64,000 nucleotides of DNA. Origin: CAIKMD01 sp035552195. Its GTDB lineage: Bacteria > Pseudomonadota > Alphaproteobacteria > ATCC43930 > CGMCC-115725. Positions 42,025-50,518 of the stretch are shown here, in pieces. Position numbers and translations under genes: made by a program. Every line of letters begins with the position of its first letter. Position 1 is the stretch's first letter. The stretch spans positions 109,733 through 173,732 of the forward strand of contig DASZLU010000084.1 of assembly GCA_035552195.1 (NCBI GenBank). The letters are read 5' to 3'. Below the pieces are notes generated by a model that saw nothing but the letters and a program-made list of their open reading frames with translations, was not told the DNA's origin and did not search any database.

Positions 42025-44331
42025 ATGGATACGCTCGCACGTCCCGCCGCGGCGATCGCCACGCTCGAAGATCTCGAGCGACGGGCGCTGTGGTTGTCAT
42101 CCTGGATGATCCATAACGCCAACCATCTGCGGGCAAGCCGCGACGGGCTGAAAGTCGGCGGCCACCAAGCGAGCTGCGCCTCATCCGTCACCTTGCTCGC
42201 CGCGCTGTACGGCCACGCGCTTCGGCCCCAAGACCGCATCGCGGTGAAGCCGCATGCCGCACCGGTCATGCACGCGATCATGTATCTGATGGGCTTGCAA
42301 AGCCGCGAGGCGCTGGAGCGTTTCCGCAGCCTTGGCGGCGCGCAATCCTATCCGTCGCGCACTAAGGATAAGGTGCCGGTCGATTTCTCGACCGGATCGG
42401 TGGGGCTTGGCGTCGGCATGACCCTCTTCGCCAGCATCGCGCAGGATTATCTCGCTGCCCATAGACTGCTCAATCGCGAACCTGGCCGCATGATCGCGCT
42501 GATGGGCGACGCCGAGCTGGACGAAGGCAATGTCTTCGAGGCGCTGCTCGAGGGCTGGAAGCACGACGTGCGCAATCTCTGGTGGGTGATCGATTACAAC
42601 CGCCACAGCCTCGATGGCGTGGTCTCCGATCTGCTGTTCCAGAAGATCCAGTCCTTCTTCGCGACCGTCGGCTGGAATGTCGTGCTGCTGAAATACGGCA
42701 AGCGGCTCGACGCTGCGTTCGCCGAGCCGGGCGGCGAGGCGCTGCGCGACTGGATCGATCATTGCCCGAACGATCTCTATTCCGCCCTCACCTTCGAAGG
42801 CGGCGCCGGCTTCCGCCGCGAGCTCGAAGGATCGCTGGGCGAGAATGCCGGCGTCAAGCGTCTGCTCGCCCATCACGACGACGCGTCGCTCCATCGCCTG
42901 ATGACCAATCTCGGCGGTCACGATATGGCGACGATGGTGGAGGCCTTCGATCGCGCCAGTGCGAGCGAGCAGCCGACGTGCTTCGTCGCCTACACCATCA
43001 AGGGCATGGGCTTGCCACTGGCCGGGCATAAGGACAATCACGCCGGCCTTATGACCGAGGCGCAGATGGCGGCGTTCCAACAATCGCAAAGCATCGCGCC
43101 GGGCGAGGAATGGGAAAAATTCGCCGGCCTCGACGCAGGCGCGGCGCAGCGGCTGCGCGGCTTTGTCGAAGGCCTGCCGGCAAAGCTTGCTCTGCCGCGC
43201 AAGCCGGTTCACGCCGCACCGCTGGCGATGCCGGTCCTCGCCCTACCAGCGAGCGAGCGCGGCTCGACCCAGGAAGGATTTGGCCGCATGCTGTTCGAGC
43301 TAGCGCGATCGGGCAGCGCGCTGGCGCAGCACGTGGTGACGACATCGCCCGACGTGACCGTTTCGACCAATCTCGGCGGCTGGGTCAATCAGGTCGGTCT
43401 CTTCGCGCGCGCGCCGCATGGCGACGTGTTCCGCGACCGCAAGCTTCCATCGATCCAACGCTGGGTTCACAGCCCGCAAGGCCGGCATATCGAGCTCGGC
43501 ATCGCCGAGAACAATCTCTTCCTCTCGCTCGCCGCACTGGGCCTGGCCGAGCCGATCTTCGGCGCGCGGCTATTGCCGGTCGGCACCGTCTACGATCCGT
43601 TTATCGAGCGCGGCCTCGATGCGCTGAACTACGCCTGCTACCAAGACGCGCGGTTTCTGCTGGTGGCGACGCCATCGGGCATCTCGCTGGCGCCCGAAGG
43701 CGGCGCACATCAATCGATCGTCACGCCGCTCATCGGCATGGGCCAGCCCGGCCTCACCATGTTCGAGCCGGCGTTTATCGACGAGCTGCAAGCGATCATG
43801 GGCTGGGCCTTCGAGCACATGCAAAGCACGGACGGCGGCTCGGTCTATCTGCGCCTCTCGACGCGCACGATCGATCAGCCGCGGCGTCAGCTCGATCCGG
43901 CGCTCGCGACCCAAGGCGGATATTGGCTGCGCCCGCCCGGCACGCAAGCCGAGCTTGCGGTCGTCTGCGTCGGCGCGGTGACGCCGGAAGCGATCGACGC
44001 CGTGGCGCGGCTCGGCGCGCGGCATCCGAGCGTCGGTCTGATGATCGTGACCTCAGCCGATCTCCTGCATCGCGACTGGCTCGCGGCGCCGGGCCGATCG
44101 ACCATCGACAGGCTGCTTCGACCGTTGGCACGCGACGCCGCGCTGGTGACGCTGACCGACGGTCATCCCGCGACGCTGTCCTGGTTCGGCGCGGTGCGCG
44201 GCCAGCGCATTGCGCCACTCGGCATCGATCAATTCGGCCAATCGGGCGATATCGCCGATCTCTACGCGCGCTACGGTATCGACGCCGACGCGGTCGTCGA
44301 TGCGGCAGAGCGCGCGCTCGCTCGCCGCTGA
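42025..44331 (+). CDS. Homodimeric 2-oxoacid dehydrogenase E1-like TPP enzyme (transketolase superfamily)
   Basis: A 768-residue transketolase-superfamily protein built like AceE/MdeB rather than true transketolase. Visible are VDFSTGSVGLGVGMTLFAS, the Mg/TPP motif GDAELDEGNVFEALLEG...DYNRHSLDG and the C-terminal pyrimidine domain (LGIAENNLFLSLAALGLAEP). It decarboxylates a 2-oxo acid such as pyruvate or 2-oxobutyrate. No E2 or E3 gene is adjacent. With the divergent Lrp regulator, it recalls the mdeR-mdeB pair of pseudomonad methionine catabolism, but no mdeA-like lyase is present, so that is a guess. Confidence 0.85.
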   Translation: MDTLARPAAAIATLEDLERRALWLSSWMIHNANHLRASRDGLKVGGHQASCASSVTLLAALYGHALRPQDRIAVKPHAAPVMHAIMYLMGLQSREALERFRSLGGAQSYPSRTKDKVPVDFSTGSVGLGVGMTLFASIAQDYLAAHRLLNREPGRMIALMGDAELDEGNVFEALLEGWKHDVRNLWWVIDYNRHSLDGVVSDLLFQKIQSFFATVGWNVVLLKYGKRLDAAFAEPGGEALRDWIDHCPNDLYSALTFEGGAGFRRELEGSLGENAGVKRLLAHHDDASLHRLMTNLGGHDMATMVEAFDRASASEQPTCFVAYTIKGMGLPLAGHKDNHAGLMTEAQMAAFQQSQSIAPGEEWEKFAGLDAGAAQRLRGFVEGLPAKLALPRKPVHAAPLAMPVLALPASERGSTQEGFGRMLFELARSGSALAQHVVTTSPDVTVSTNLGGWVNQVGLFARAPHGDVFRDRKLPSIQRWVHSPQGRHIELGIAENNLFLSLAALGLAEPIFGARLLPVGTVYDPFIERGLDALNYACYQDARFLLVATPSGISLAPEGGAHQSIVTPLIGMGQPGLTMFEPAFIDELQAIMGWAFEHMQSTDGGSVYLRLSTRTIDQPRRQLDPALATQGGYWLRPPGTQAELAVVCVGAVTPEAIDAVARLGARHPSVGLMIVTSADLLHRDWLAAPGRSTIDRLLRPLARDAALVTLTDGHPATLSWFGAVRGQRIAPLGIDQFGQSGDIADLYARYGIDADAVVDAAERALARR

Positions 44332-45584
44332 GCGCCGACGGATGCCGTCAGAAACGCGTCGAACAGGAGAGCGAGCAGGACGCTGACCACCCACCACCAA
44401 ATGGTCTCGCGCAGGAGCCAGTACGCGTTCGTATAGATCGTTCCGAGCCCGAAGGCTGCGACGCTCTGCTCGACGGCAAGGCGAAAGAACGGATCCCACA
44501 TCAGGAAAAGAAGCGCGCCGACGAGAAGCTTAAGGCGACGCCGCGCCGCGGCGCTCGATACGACGCGTCCCATCGCCGCGAGCCCGGGAAGGATGAACAG
44601 GAAATAGATGCTGCGATAGGGTCCGTTCTCGGCGGCAAAGAAACAGCCGAGGATGAGCGCACAGCCGAGCAGCATGAGATTGCGATCGCGCGGCGGCAGA
44701 GATCGCACCGCGCCTCGAATATCGCCGCGGCGCGCGATGGCATAGGCACAGCCGGTTGCAATCGCCGCCAAGACGACTTCGACGATGCGACCCAGCGACT
44801 CGGCGCCCGGTGCGAAAAACTGCGCGATATCGTCAGCGAGATCGAGGGCGCCGAACGTGGTGGGGAACGGCCGCGTATCGATATTGCGCAGCGCTTGCAC
44901 GAGCATGGTGCCGTCGATCCAAACGAAAAGCGTTCCGACCGCGACGAGTACCGCGGCGAGCGGCACAAGGAAGCGCCGCCGCTCACGCAGAGCGAGCAGC
45001 AGCATGATCCCGGGATAATATTTGAGCAAGGCGGCCAGGATGATGAACCCGTAACCGAGGCCGCGCCAGGTTGCACCGCGCCGGGACCAAGAAGCGGCCA
45101 TGATGGCGATGACGAAGACCGCGAGATCGAGATTGGCACGCTCGAGCGCCATCGCCGTCGCACTCGACAGGAGCGCCGCGATCATCACCGCAACCCCACT
45201 CCAGCTTTCTGCACGCGGCAGAAAGAACACCGAGCAGAGAAAAACGGCATCCAGCGCCATACCGAGCCGCATGGTCATGCTCGTGTCGACGCCGAGCGAC
45301 GCGGTCACCAGCCAGAAGGGCGAGTAGTCGAGGGTTCGGCCGTAAACATCGCACGGATTGCTGGTGATAACGTCGATCCCCCGGCGATAGCATTCCGCCG
45401 TCGCGAGGACACCATGCATGTCGAGAAACGGGAAGTCGAAGGGGCGAAACCCCATTTGCGACAATATCCCGCGATAGGCAGAGGCATCGCCCAAAACGAA
45501 GAGCGCCGACAAGCCTAAGCAAGCGGCGGCGAGAACCGCGCCGGGCACGTAGCGGCGGAAATTGACGTCTGATGCGAAGCGCAA
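44271..45584 (-). CDS. Multipass membrane protein, GT87/DUF2029-like
   Basis: A 437-residue integral membrane protein with about 10 hydrophobic segments. The periplasmic N-terminal loop (FDFPFLDMHGVLATAECYR, then SNPCDVYGRTLDYSPFW) is the conserved region of the polyprenyl-phosphate-mannose mannosyltransferase-like DUF2029/GT87 proteins, with an acidic Asp that may be catalytic. It could glycosylate lipids or proteins from a lipid-linked sugar. Its 3' end overlaps the E1 gene by 61 nt on the other strand, so the Ser/Ala-rich C-terminus (RASARSAASTTASASIP) is probably non-essential. Confidence 0.72.
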   Translation of the reverse strand: MRFASDVNFRRYVPGAVLAAACLGLSALFVLGDASAYRGILSQMGFRPFDFPFLDMHGVLATAECYRRGIDVITSNPCDVYGRTLDYSPFWLVTASLGVDTSMTMRLGMALDAVFLCSVFFLPRAESWSGVAVMIAALLSSATAMALERANLDLAVFVIAIMAASWSRRGATWRGLGYGFIILAALLKYYPGIMLLLALRERRRFLVPLAAVLVAVGTLFVWIDGTMLVQALRNIDTRPFPTTFGALDLADDIAQFFAPGAESLGRIVEVVLAAIATGCAYAIARRGDIRGAVRSLPPRDRNLMLLGCALILGCFFAAENGPYRSIYFLFILPGLAAMGRVVSSAAARRRLKLLVGALLFLMWDPFFRLAVEQSVAAFGLGTIYTNAYWLLRETIWWWVVSVLLALLFDAFLTASVGAQRRASARSAASTTASASIP

Positions 45585-45723
45585 CGAATAACCGCCTTAT
45601 CGTCTCTTGCACGTCGAAGAGTACAAAAACTTTGCGCGGGGCGAATACGCGACGATCTCCCACGCGGGAATTTCTCGTGCCATACTCATGGCAGAAAAAT
45701 TCTCCGGCGGCATCGAGGCACAG

Positions 45724-46467
45724 ATGAAGATCAAAGATATGTCCGACCGCGTGGCCATCGTCACAGGCGCGAGCTCCGGTATCGGCGCGGCGATCGCGCG
45801 CGCCTTTGCCGAGGCTGAGATCAAGACGGTTTTGGCCGCCCGTTCGGCCGACAAACTCGAAGCGATCGCCGCCGAGATCAACACCCAGGGCGGGACCGCG
45901 CTGGCCTGCGCGACGGACATCACGAAAGAGGACCAGGTCGTCCGGCTATTTGAGACCGTCATGGCGGCCTATGGCCGGGTCGACATTCTCGTCAACAACG
46001 CCGGCCTCGCCGACCACATCCCGACGCTCGATCTGAGCCTGGCCAATTGGCAGCGCTCGATCGACGTGATGCTCACCGGCCCGTTCCTGTGCGGGCGCGA
46101 AGCCATGCGCGTGATGGTGAAGCAGAAGCGCGGGCGCATCATCAATATCGGCAGCGTGTCGTCGCGCCGACCCCGGCCCGACACTATCGGCTATGCCGCG
46201 GCGAAATTCGGTCTTCATGGCATCACGCAGTCGATGGCGCTCGACGGGCGCGAGCACGGCATTACCGTATCGATCATCGATCCCGGCGTGACCGAGAGCC
46301 ATCTCTCCGGAGCTACCGGCGCGCGACCGACGCGGCCGGCCACTCAGATGATGAAAGCCGAGGAGATTGCCGAGATCGCGCTGCTGATCGCCCGACTGCC
46401 CGACGAGACCAATCTCATGGAGGCGTTCGTTCTGCCCGTCGGCATGCCGTTTCTGGGCCGGGCGTAG
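45724..46467 (+). CDS. SDR-family oxidoreductase (canonical)
   Basis: A 247-residue classical short-chain dehydrogenase with every expected element: VTGASSGIGAAIA, NNAG (ILVNNAGLAD), Ser in NIGSVSSRR and the catalytic YAAAK. It therefore contrasts with the two atypical SDRs at 22818 and 29469. The start is ATG 45724 (MKIKDMSDRV) after CGAGGC; in-frame ATGs at 45688 and 45739 are less or equally possible. It probably interconverts a ketone and an alcohol with NAD(P)H. It converges with the PhnB-like gene, 5 nt apart. Confidence 0.88.
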   Translation: MKIKDMSDRVAIVTGASSGIGAAIARAFAEAEIKTVLAARSADKLEAIAAEINTQGGTALACATDITKEDQVVRLFETVMAAYGRVDILVNNAGLADHIPTLDLSLANWQRSIDVMLTGPFLCGREAMRVMVKQKRGRIINIGSVSSRRPRPDTIGYAAAKFGLHGITQSMALDGREHGITVSIIDPGVTESHLSGATGARPTRPATQMMKAEEIAEIALLIARLPDETNLMEAFVLPVGMPFLGRA

Positions 46468-46472
46468 GAGCG

Positions 46473-46943
46473 TCAGCCGCGCGCGACGGCCTCAAGCGCG
46501 GCGATATCGAATTTCACCATCTTCATCATCGCCTCCATCACGCGTTTGCCCTTGGCGCGATCGGGATCGTTCATTAGGTCGAGAAGCTGCTTCGGCGTGA
46601 TCTGCCACGTGATGCCCCAGCGGTCGGTCAGCCAGCCGCAAGCGATCCCCTTACCGCCGTCGGTCAGCCCGCCCCACAAGCGATCGATTTCCGCCTGTGT
46701 GTCGCATTCGACCATGATCGAGAAATTGCGGCTTATGGGATCGAACGGTCCGGCCTCGATCGCGCGATAGCGCTGATCGCCAAGGGTGAAAGCCGCGATC
46801 TTGACCGTCCCCGCCGGGCCGCTGGGCGTATCGGCGGGAATCGTCGAGAGGAAATCGAGCGACGAGCCCGGAATCAGCGAGACGTAATAACGCAACGCCG
46901 CTTCCATATCTTTCTCGAACCAGAGATGCTGACAGACCTTCAT
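46473..46943 (-). CDS. PhnB-like VOC-family protein
   Basis: A 156-residue single-module VOC-superfamily protein of the PhnB/3-demethylubiquinone-methyltransferase-like type. Typical marks are HLWFEKDMEAALRYYVSLIP, FNPISRN-like FDPISRNFSIMVECD, and the C-terminal GWLTDRWGITWQITP. Function is not established for this subfamily; antibiotic or metabolite binding is often assumed. ATG 46943 has GGAG upstream. It is the last gene of a six-gene minus-strand operon. Confidence 0.83.
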   Translation of the reverse strand: MKVCQHLWFEKDMEAALRYYVSLIPGSSLDFLSTIPADTPSGPAGTVKIAAFTLGDQRYRAIEAGPFDPISRNFSIMVECDTQAEIDRLWGGLTDGGKGIACGWLTDRWGITWQITPKQLLDLMNDPDRAKGKRVMEAMMKMVKFDIAALEAVARG

Positions 46944-46965
46944 CGCCGTACTCCTTCCACTCGAA

Positions 46966-47250
46966 CTAACCGCCGCTGATGGCGGTGATGACGAGAACCG
47001 AAGCACCCGGCTTGAGGCGCGTCTCCAGCACCGAGCGCTCGCCGTCGACGAAAATATTCACGTGCGGCCGGACGCGCGGCGTGGAATCGCTGAGCCGATC
47101 GCGCATTCCCGGCCAGCGCCGGTCGAGCGCATCGAGCAGACCGCGCACGTCCGCCGCCTCCAATTCGAGTTGACGCGGGCAGCCGGGGAAAAGCCGCGTC
47201 AGCGCCGGCGTCAGCGTGATCGCGACATTCGGCATCGGGTCAAGCGCCAT
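46966..47250 (-). CDS. MoaD/ThiS-family ubiquitin-like protein
   Basis: A 94-residue beta-grasp protein ending in the required di-glycine (VLVITAISGG), with the fold segment VDGERSVLETRLKPGASVLV. It should be adenylated at its C-terminal Gly and act as a sulfur carrier, as MoaD and ThiS do. It is not near a moa or thi operon but sits 3 nt after an Asp-box beta-propeller gene, a pairing that suggests a separate role. The adenylating E1-like enzyme must come from elsewhere. Confidence 0.8.
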   Translation of the reverse strand: MALDPMPNVAITLTPALTRLFPGCPRQLELEAADVRGLLDALDRRWPGMRDRLSDSTPRVRPHVNIFVDGERSVLETRLKPGASVLVITAISGG

Positions 47251-47253
47251 CCC

Positions 47254-48330
47254 TTATTCGAGGACCAGCGTTTCGACCGAGGCGATCGGCGGCAGATGCT
47301 GCGCGATGCGGGTCCAGCGCTCGCCTTCATCGATACTGGCGTAGACCTCGCCGCTATTCGTGCCGAAATAAACGCCGGAGGGGTCGTGGCGATCGGTCGC
47401 CATCGCCTGGCGCAGCACGCCGAAATAAACGTCCTTCTGCGGCAAGCCTTCACGCAACGCCTGCCAATGCCGGCCGCCATCGCGCGTCCGCCACACCGCA
47501 GCTTTCGCCTCCGGCACATAGCGCCCGGCGATATCGCCGTTGAGCGGCACGAGATAGAGCGTATCGCGATCGCGCGGATGAGCCGCGGCGGGAAAGCCGA
47601 AACTCGACGGCAGGCCGGTCTCGATGCTTTCCCATTCCGCGCCTGCCGTCTCGCTGCGATACGTGCCGCAGTGGTTTTGCTGATAGAGCCGATCGGGCGT
47701 GCCCGGCGCCATCACCACGCAATGCACGCATTGGCCGAATTCGGGATAGCGTTGATCCTCGGGATTGAAATCGGCGCGCGTACCGCGATTGCGCGGCTCC
47801 CAGGTCTCGCCGCCATCCTTCGTGTAGAAGACGCCGGCGGCGGAGATGCCGACCCATATCTGTTGCGGATCGCGCGGATGCGGGATGAGCGAATGGAGGA
47901 TGAGCCCGGCGCCGCCCGGATTCCATTTCGGCCGCGTCGGGTGATTGCGCAATCCTTCGACCGGCCGCCAGCTCTGCCCCTCGTCGCCCGATAGGAACAG
48001 TCCCGCCGGCTGAACGCCGGTGTAGAGCCCACGCGGGCTCGCCGCGAGGCTCCACACCGCTTTGATCGGCTCCTCGCCCTCGGCGTATTTCAGCCCCTCG
48101 CTCGAATGCGTCCAGCTTTGCCCGAGATCGCACGATTTCCAAACCGCCGGACCGAACCATTCGTTGCCGCCGCCGGCATAGATCGTGCCGTTCGCCGGAT
48201 CGGCGATGACATGATTCATCGGCCAGCAATCGCAATAAGGGCCACGCAATTGCCAGTCGCGCCGCGCGCCGTCGCTTTCGACGATGAAAGCACCTTTGCG
48301 CGTGCCAAGCAGGATGAGCGTTTTGGTCAT
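47254..48330 (-). CDS. BNR/Asp-box beta-propeller protein (sialidase-like fold)
   Basis: A 358-residue propeller with repeated S-x-D-x-G-x-x-W boxes: CDLGQSWTHSSEG, SGDEGQSWRPVEG, TKDGGETWEPRN, TRDGGRHWQALREG and SIDEGERWTRIAQ. It has no signal peptide (starts MTKTLILLGTRKGAFI), so it is cytoplasmic. Sialidase catalytic residues are not evident, so a hydrolase role is uncertain. The gap to the MoaD-like gene is 3 nt and to the upstream VOC gene 16 nt. It may bind or present a partner rather than act on glycans. Confidence 0.82.
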   Translation of the reverse strand: MTKTLILLGTRKGAFIVESDGARRDWQLRGPYCDCWPMNHVIADPANGTIYAGGGNEWFGPAVWKSCDLGQSWTHSSEGLKYAEGEEPIKAVWSLAASPRGLYTGVQPAGLFLSGDEGQSWRPVEGLRNHPTRPKWNPGGAGLILHSLIPHPRDPQQIWVGISAAGVFYTKDGGETWEPRNRGTRADFNPEDQRYPEFGQCVHCVVMAPGTPDRLYQQNHCGTYRSETAGAEWESIETGLPSSFGFPAAAHPRDRDTLYLVPLNGDIAGRYVPEAKAAVWRTRDGGRHWQALREGLPQKDVYFGVLRQAMATDRHDPSGVYFGTNSGEVYASIDEGERWTRIAQHLPPIASVETLVLE

Positions 48331-48346
48331 GAGCCGGCCCTATGTG

Positions 48347-48757
48347 CTAGGCAGATGTCTCGCAGCTCACCATCCACGGCACGCCGAATTTGTCGGTCAC
48401 CATGCCGAAACGCTCGGCGAAGAAGGTCTTATCGATTGGCATGGTCACGATGCCGCCTTCGGCAAGACTATGGAACAGCTTTTCGGCATCGGCCGGCTTG
48501 TCCGTGCTGAGCGCAAGCGCCTGACCCTGCGGTGTCGTATAGCGGTCGGGCGGGCAGTCGGACGCCATCACCACAAGATCGCCGACGGCGAAACGTGCAT
48601 GCAGCACCTTATCTTTCATCTCCGCCGGCATTTGGGCACAGGCCGGCGTTCCATCGACGCGCATCATCGACAGAGGCTTGGCGCCGAGCGCCTGCTCGTA
48701 AAATTTGATGGCCGCTTCGCAATTGCCGTCGAACAACAGATAGGGATTGAGCTTCAT
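48347..48757 (-). CDS. PhnB-like VOC-family protein
   Basis: A 136-residue VOC protein of the PhnB/glyoxalase type: NPYLLFDGNCEAAIKFYEQAL at the N-terminus, MPIDKTFFAERFGMVTDKFGVP near the C-terminus. The function is unknown, as for the other single-module VOC proteins of this operon. It is flanked by YciI and the propeller gene within tight spacing. Such YciI/VOC sets recur in alphaproteobacterial stress operons. Confidence 0.85.
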   Translation of the reverse strand: MKLNPYLLFDGNCEAAIKFYEQALGAKPLSMMRVDGTPACAQMPAEMKDKVLHARFAVGDLVVMASDCPPDRYTTPQGQALALSTDKPADAEKLFHSLAEGGIVTMPIDKTFFAERFGMVTDKFGVPWMVSCETSA

Positions 48758-48782
48758 CGTCGTGTTTCCTTTACCAAAATCG

Positions 48783-49202
48783 TCAGTGTTTCGCCGTCTG
48801 AGCGCGTAACCGTTCTTCCTGCTCTTTCAATTCGGGCGTCATGCACTCGCCAAAATCTTCCGCCGCGAAGATCTGGCGGATTTCGATCTCGCCGCCATCG
48901 TTCATCGGATTGGGCGCGCGTTTCACCCACTCGATCGCTTCTTCCTTCGACTTCACGTTGAAGATCCAGAAGCCGGCGATGAGATCGCCGCTCGCAAAGG
49001 GCCCAGGTGTGACTGTGCGATCGGCGCCGGAGAATTTGACGCGCACGGCATTGCTCGTCGGATGGAGGCCCTCCCCCGCCTCCATTACGCCGGCCTTCGC
49101 CAACTCCTCGTTGTATTTGCCCATGGCCGTCAGCAGCTCGGTACTCGGCATCATGCCGGCTTCGCTGTCCTTGTTCGCCTTGACGATGATCATGAAGCGC
49201 AC
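48783..49202 (-). CDS. YciI-family (DGPF domain) protein
   Basis: A 139-residue YCII/DGPF-domain protein: FMIIVKANKDSEAGMMPS, then MGKYNEELAKAGVM with the His/Asp region GLHPTSNAVRV, and FASGDLIAGFWIFNVKSKEE. These small proteins are often linked to ECF sigma factors or VOC proteins, and their reaction is unknown. The gap from the serine hydrolase is 23 nt. The C-terminus is charged and helical (ELKEQEERLRAQTAKH). Confidence 0.87.
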   Translation of the reverse strand: MRFMIIVKANKDSEAGMMPSTELLTAMGKYNEELAKAGVMEAGEGLHPTSNAVRVKFSGADRTVTPGPFASGDLIAGFWIFNVKSKEEAIEWVKRAPNPMNDGGEIEIRQIFAAEDFGECMTPELKEQEERLRAQTAKH

Positions 49203-49225
49203 GGGGTCACTCTCCTAATTGCGAA

Positions 49226-50443
49226 TCAGTCTTCGAACGCTTGGTAGGCACCGGTCCAGAAATCGAGGTAAACCGGCGATAGCGAGGGAAATTGCGCGCG
49301 CTGCGTCATCAACAGAACGATCGCGTCTTCCGCCGGATCGTTCTGCCAGGCTGTGCCGTAGCCGCCGTCCCAGCCATAAGCGCCCGGCGTCATCGCCAGA
49401 CCGTCGCGGCCGGTGACGATACCGACGCCAAAGCCCCAGCCGCGATTGTCCCAGCCGTCACCGAAGGAGGACGCGGCCTTTTGCGCCTGGGTGAGCTGAT
49501 CGGTCGTCATCAGCGCGACCGAGGCGCGCGACAGGATTTGGTCTTTGCCGTGCTTGCCGTGATCGAGCAGCATGCGCGCGAAAGCGAAATAATCATCCAC
49601 CGTCGACACCAGCCCGGCTCCGCCATCCTCGAAAGCCGGTGGCTTGGCCCACCGGCTGTCGACGACACCGTCGTAATGCGTGAGTCCGCCGGCCTTATCG
49701 ACGAAATAACTCGTCGCCAGACGGTCGAGCTTGTGCGAGGGCACGAAGAACCCGGTGTCTTTCATGCCGAGCGGCTCGAAGATGCGTTCGCGCAGGAAAT
49801 CGCCCAAGCTCTTGCCCGAGACGCGCGCGATCAAGGTCCCCAGGATGTAAGAGCCGGCACCGTAGAGCCAGCGCTCGCCCGGATGATGGATCAGCGGCAA
49901 AGTGCCGAGCCGCTTCAACCATTCGTCAGGATGATGGGGCGACGCGGGATCGGGCGGACCGAAACCGACGATGCCGAGATCGTCGATCGCTTTGAGGATC
50001 GGGAATTTGTCGGGCGCCCCCCACACCATGCCGTAGCCCGACCTGAAGGCGAGCAGATCGCGCAACGAAATCGGGCGCTGCGCCGGCACGGTCTCGTCGA
50101 GCGGCCCATCCAGGCGCTTCAACACACGGCGATCGGCAAGTTCCGGCAGAAAGCGATCGATCGGCTCGTCGAGCCGCAACCTGCATTCCTCGACCAGGAT
50201 CATCGCCGCAACCGCCGAGATCGGCTTCGTCATCGAGGTGATGCGGAAGATCGTATCGCGGCGCATGGGCGCCTTCGGTTCAGAGCTGCCACCGGCGAGC
50301 ACGGCGTTGCCAATGGCCTCGACATGAACCTCATCGCGGCGGGCGATCAGCGTCACCAACCCGGGCGCGAGGCCGCGTTCGACATGGCCGGCCATGATGT
50401 CGTGCATGCGCGCCAGCCGCGCCTTGGACAACCCGCCGCTCAT
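49226..50443 (-). CDS. Serine hydrolase, beta-lactamase class C/EstB-like
   Basis: A 405-residue penicillin-binding-like serine hydrolase. The catalytic SxxK is Ser70-Met-Thr-Lys73 (RITSMTKPISA), and the Tyr motif is YGAGSYILG. No signal peptide is seen, so it is probably a cytoplasmic esterase or amidase rather than a beta-lactamase. It is the first gene of a six-gene minus-strand operon and diverges from a MarR regulator, with 75 nt between the two start codons. The MarR palindrome lies in this gap. Confidence 0.87.
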   Translation of the reverse strand: MSGGLSKARLARMHDIMAGHVERGLAPGLVTLIARRDEVHVEAIGNAVLAGGSSEPKAPMRRDTIFRITSMTKPISAVAAMILVEECRLRLDEPIDRFLPELADRRVLKRLDGPLDETVPAQRPISLRDLLAFRSGYGMVWGAPDKFPILKAIDDLGIVGFGPPDPASPHHPDEWLKRLGTLPLIHHPGERWLYGAGSYILGTLIARVSGKSLGDFLRERIFEPLGMKDTGFFVPSHKLDRLATSYFVDKAGGLTHYDGVVDSRWAKPPAFEDGGAGLVSTVDDYFAFARMLLDHGKHGKDQILSRASVALMTTDQLTQAQKAASSFGDGWDNRGWGFGVGIVTGRDGLAMTPGAYGWDGGYGTAWQNDPAEDAIVLLMTQRAQFPSLSPVYLDFWTGAYQAFED

Positions 50444-50483
50444 TCGCCTCTCCCACCACCACTACCTACACGCGCAATCGCGC

Positions 50484-50512
50484 TTGACATATTACGTTGA
50501 TATCAACATAAT
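50484..50512 (+). promoter_or_regulatory. Strong sigma-70 promoter for marR, apparently leaderless
   Basis: TTGACA at 50484-50489 is a perfect -35 box. CATAAT at 50507-50512 is a 5/6 -10 box, with an ideal 17-nt spacer. Transcription should start about 6-8 nt later, at 50518-50520, which is the ATG at 50519. The mRNA would carry no leader and no Shine-Dalgarno. Confidence 0.75.
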
Positions 50513-50513
50513 A
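50490..50513. promoter_or_regulatory. MarR operator palindrome
   Basis: A 24-bp inverted repeat with arms TATTACGTTGAT and ATCAACATAATA, mismatched at one pair, containing the perfect palindrome GTTGATATCAAC. It fills the spacer and -10 box of the marR promoter, so a bound dimer would block RNA polymerase. The divergent operon start lies 47 nt away and could share this control. Confidence 0.8.
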
Positions 50514-50518
50514 TGCTC

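Noticed and set aside
43110..45518. An 802-codon plus-strand open frame spanning the E1-like gene and the GT87-like gene
   Set aside because: It runs out of frame through one real gene and antisense to another, and its translation is mostly Arg and Ala with no domain.
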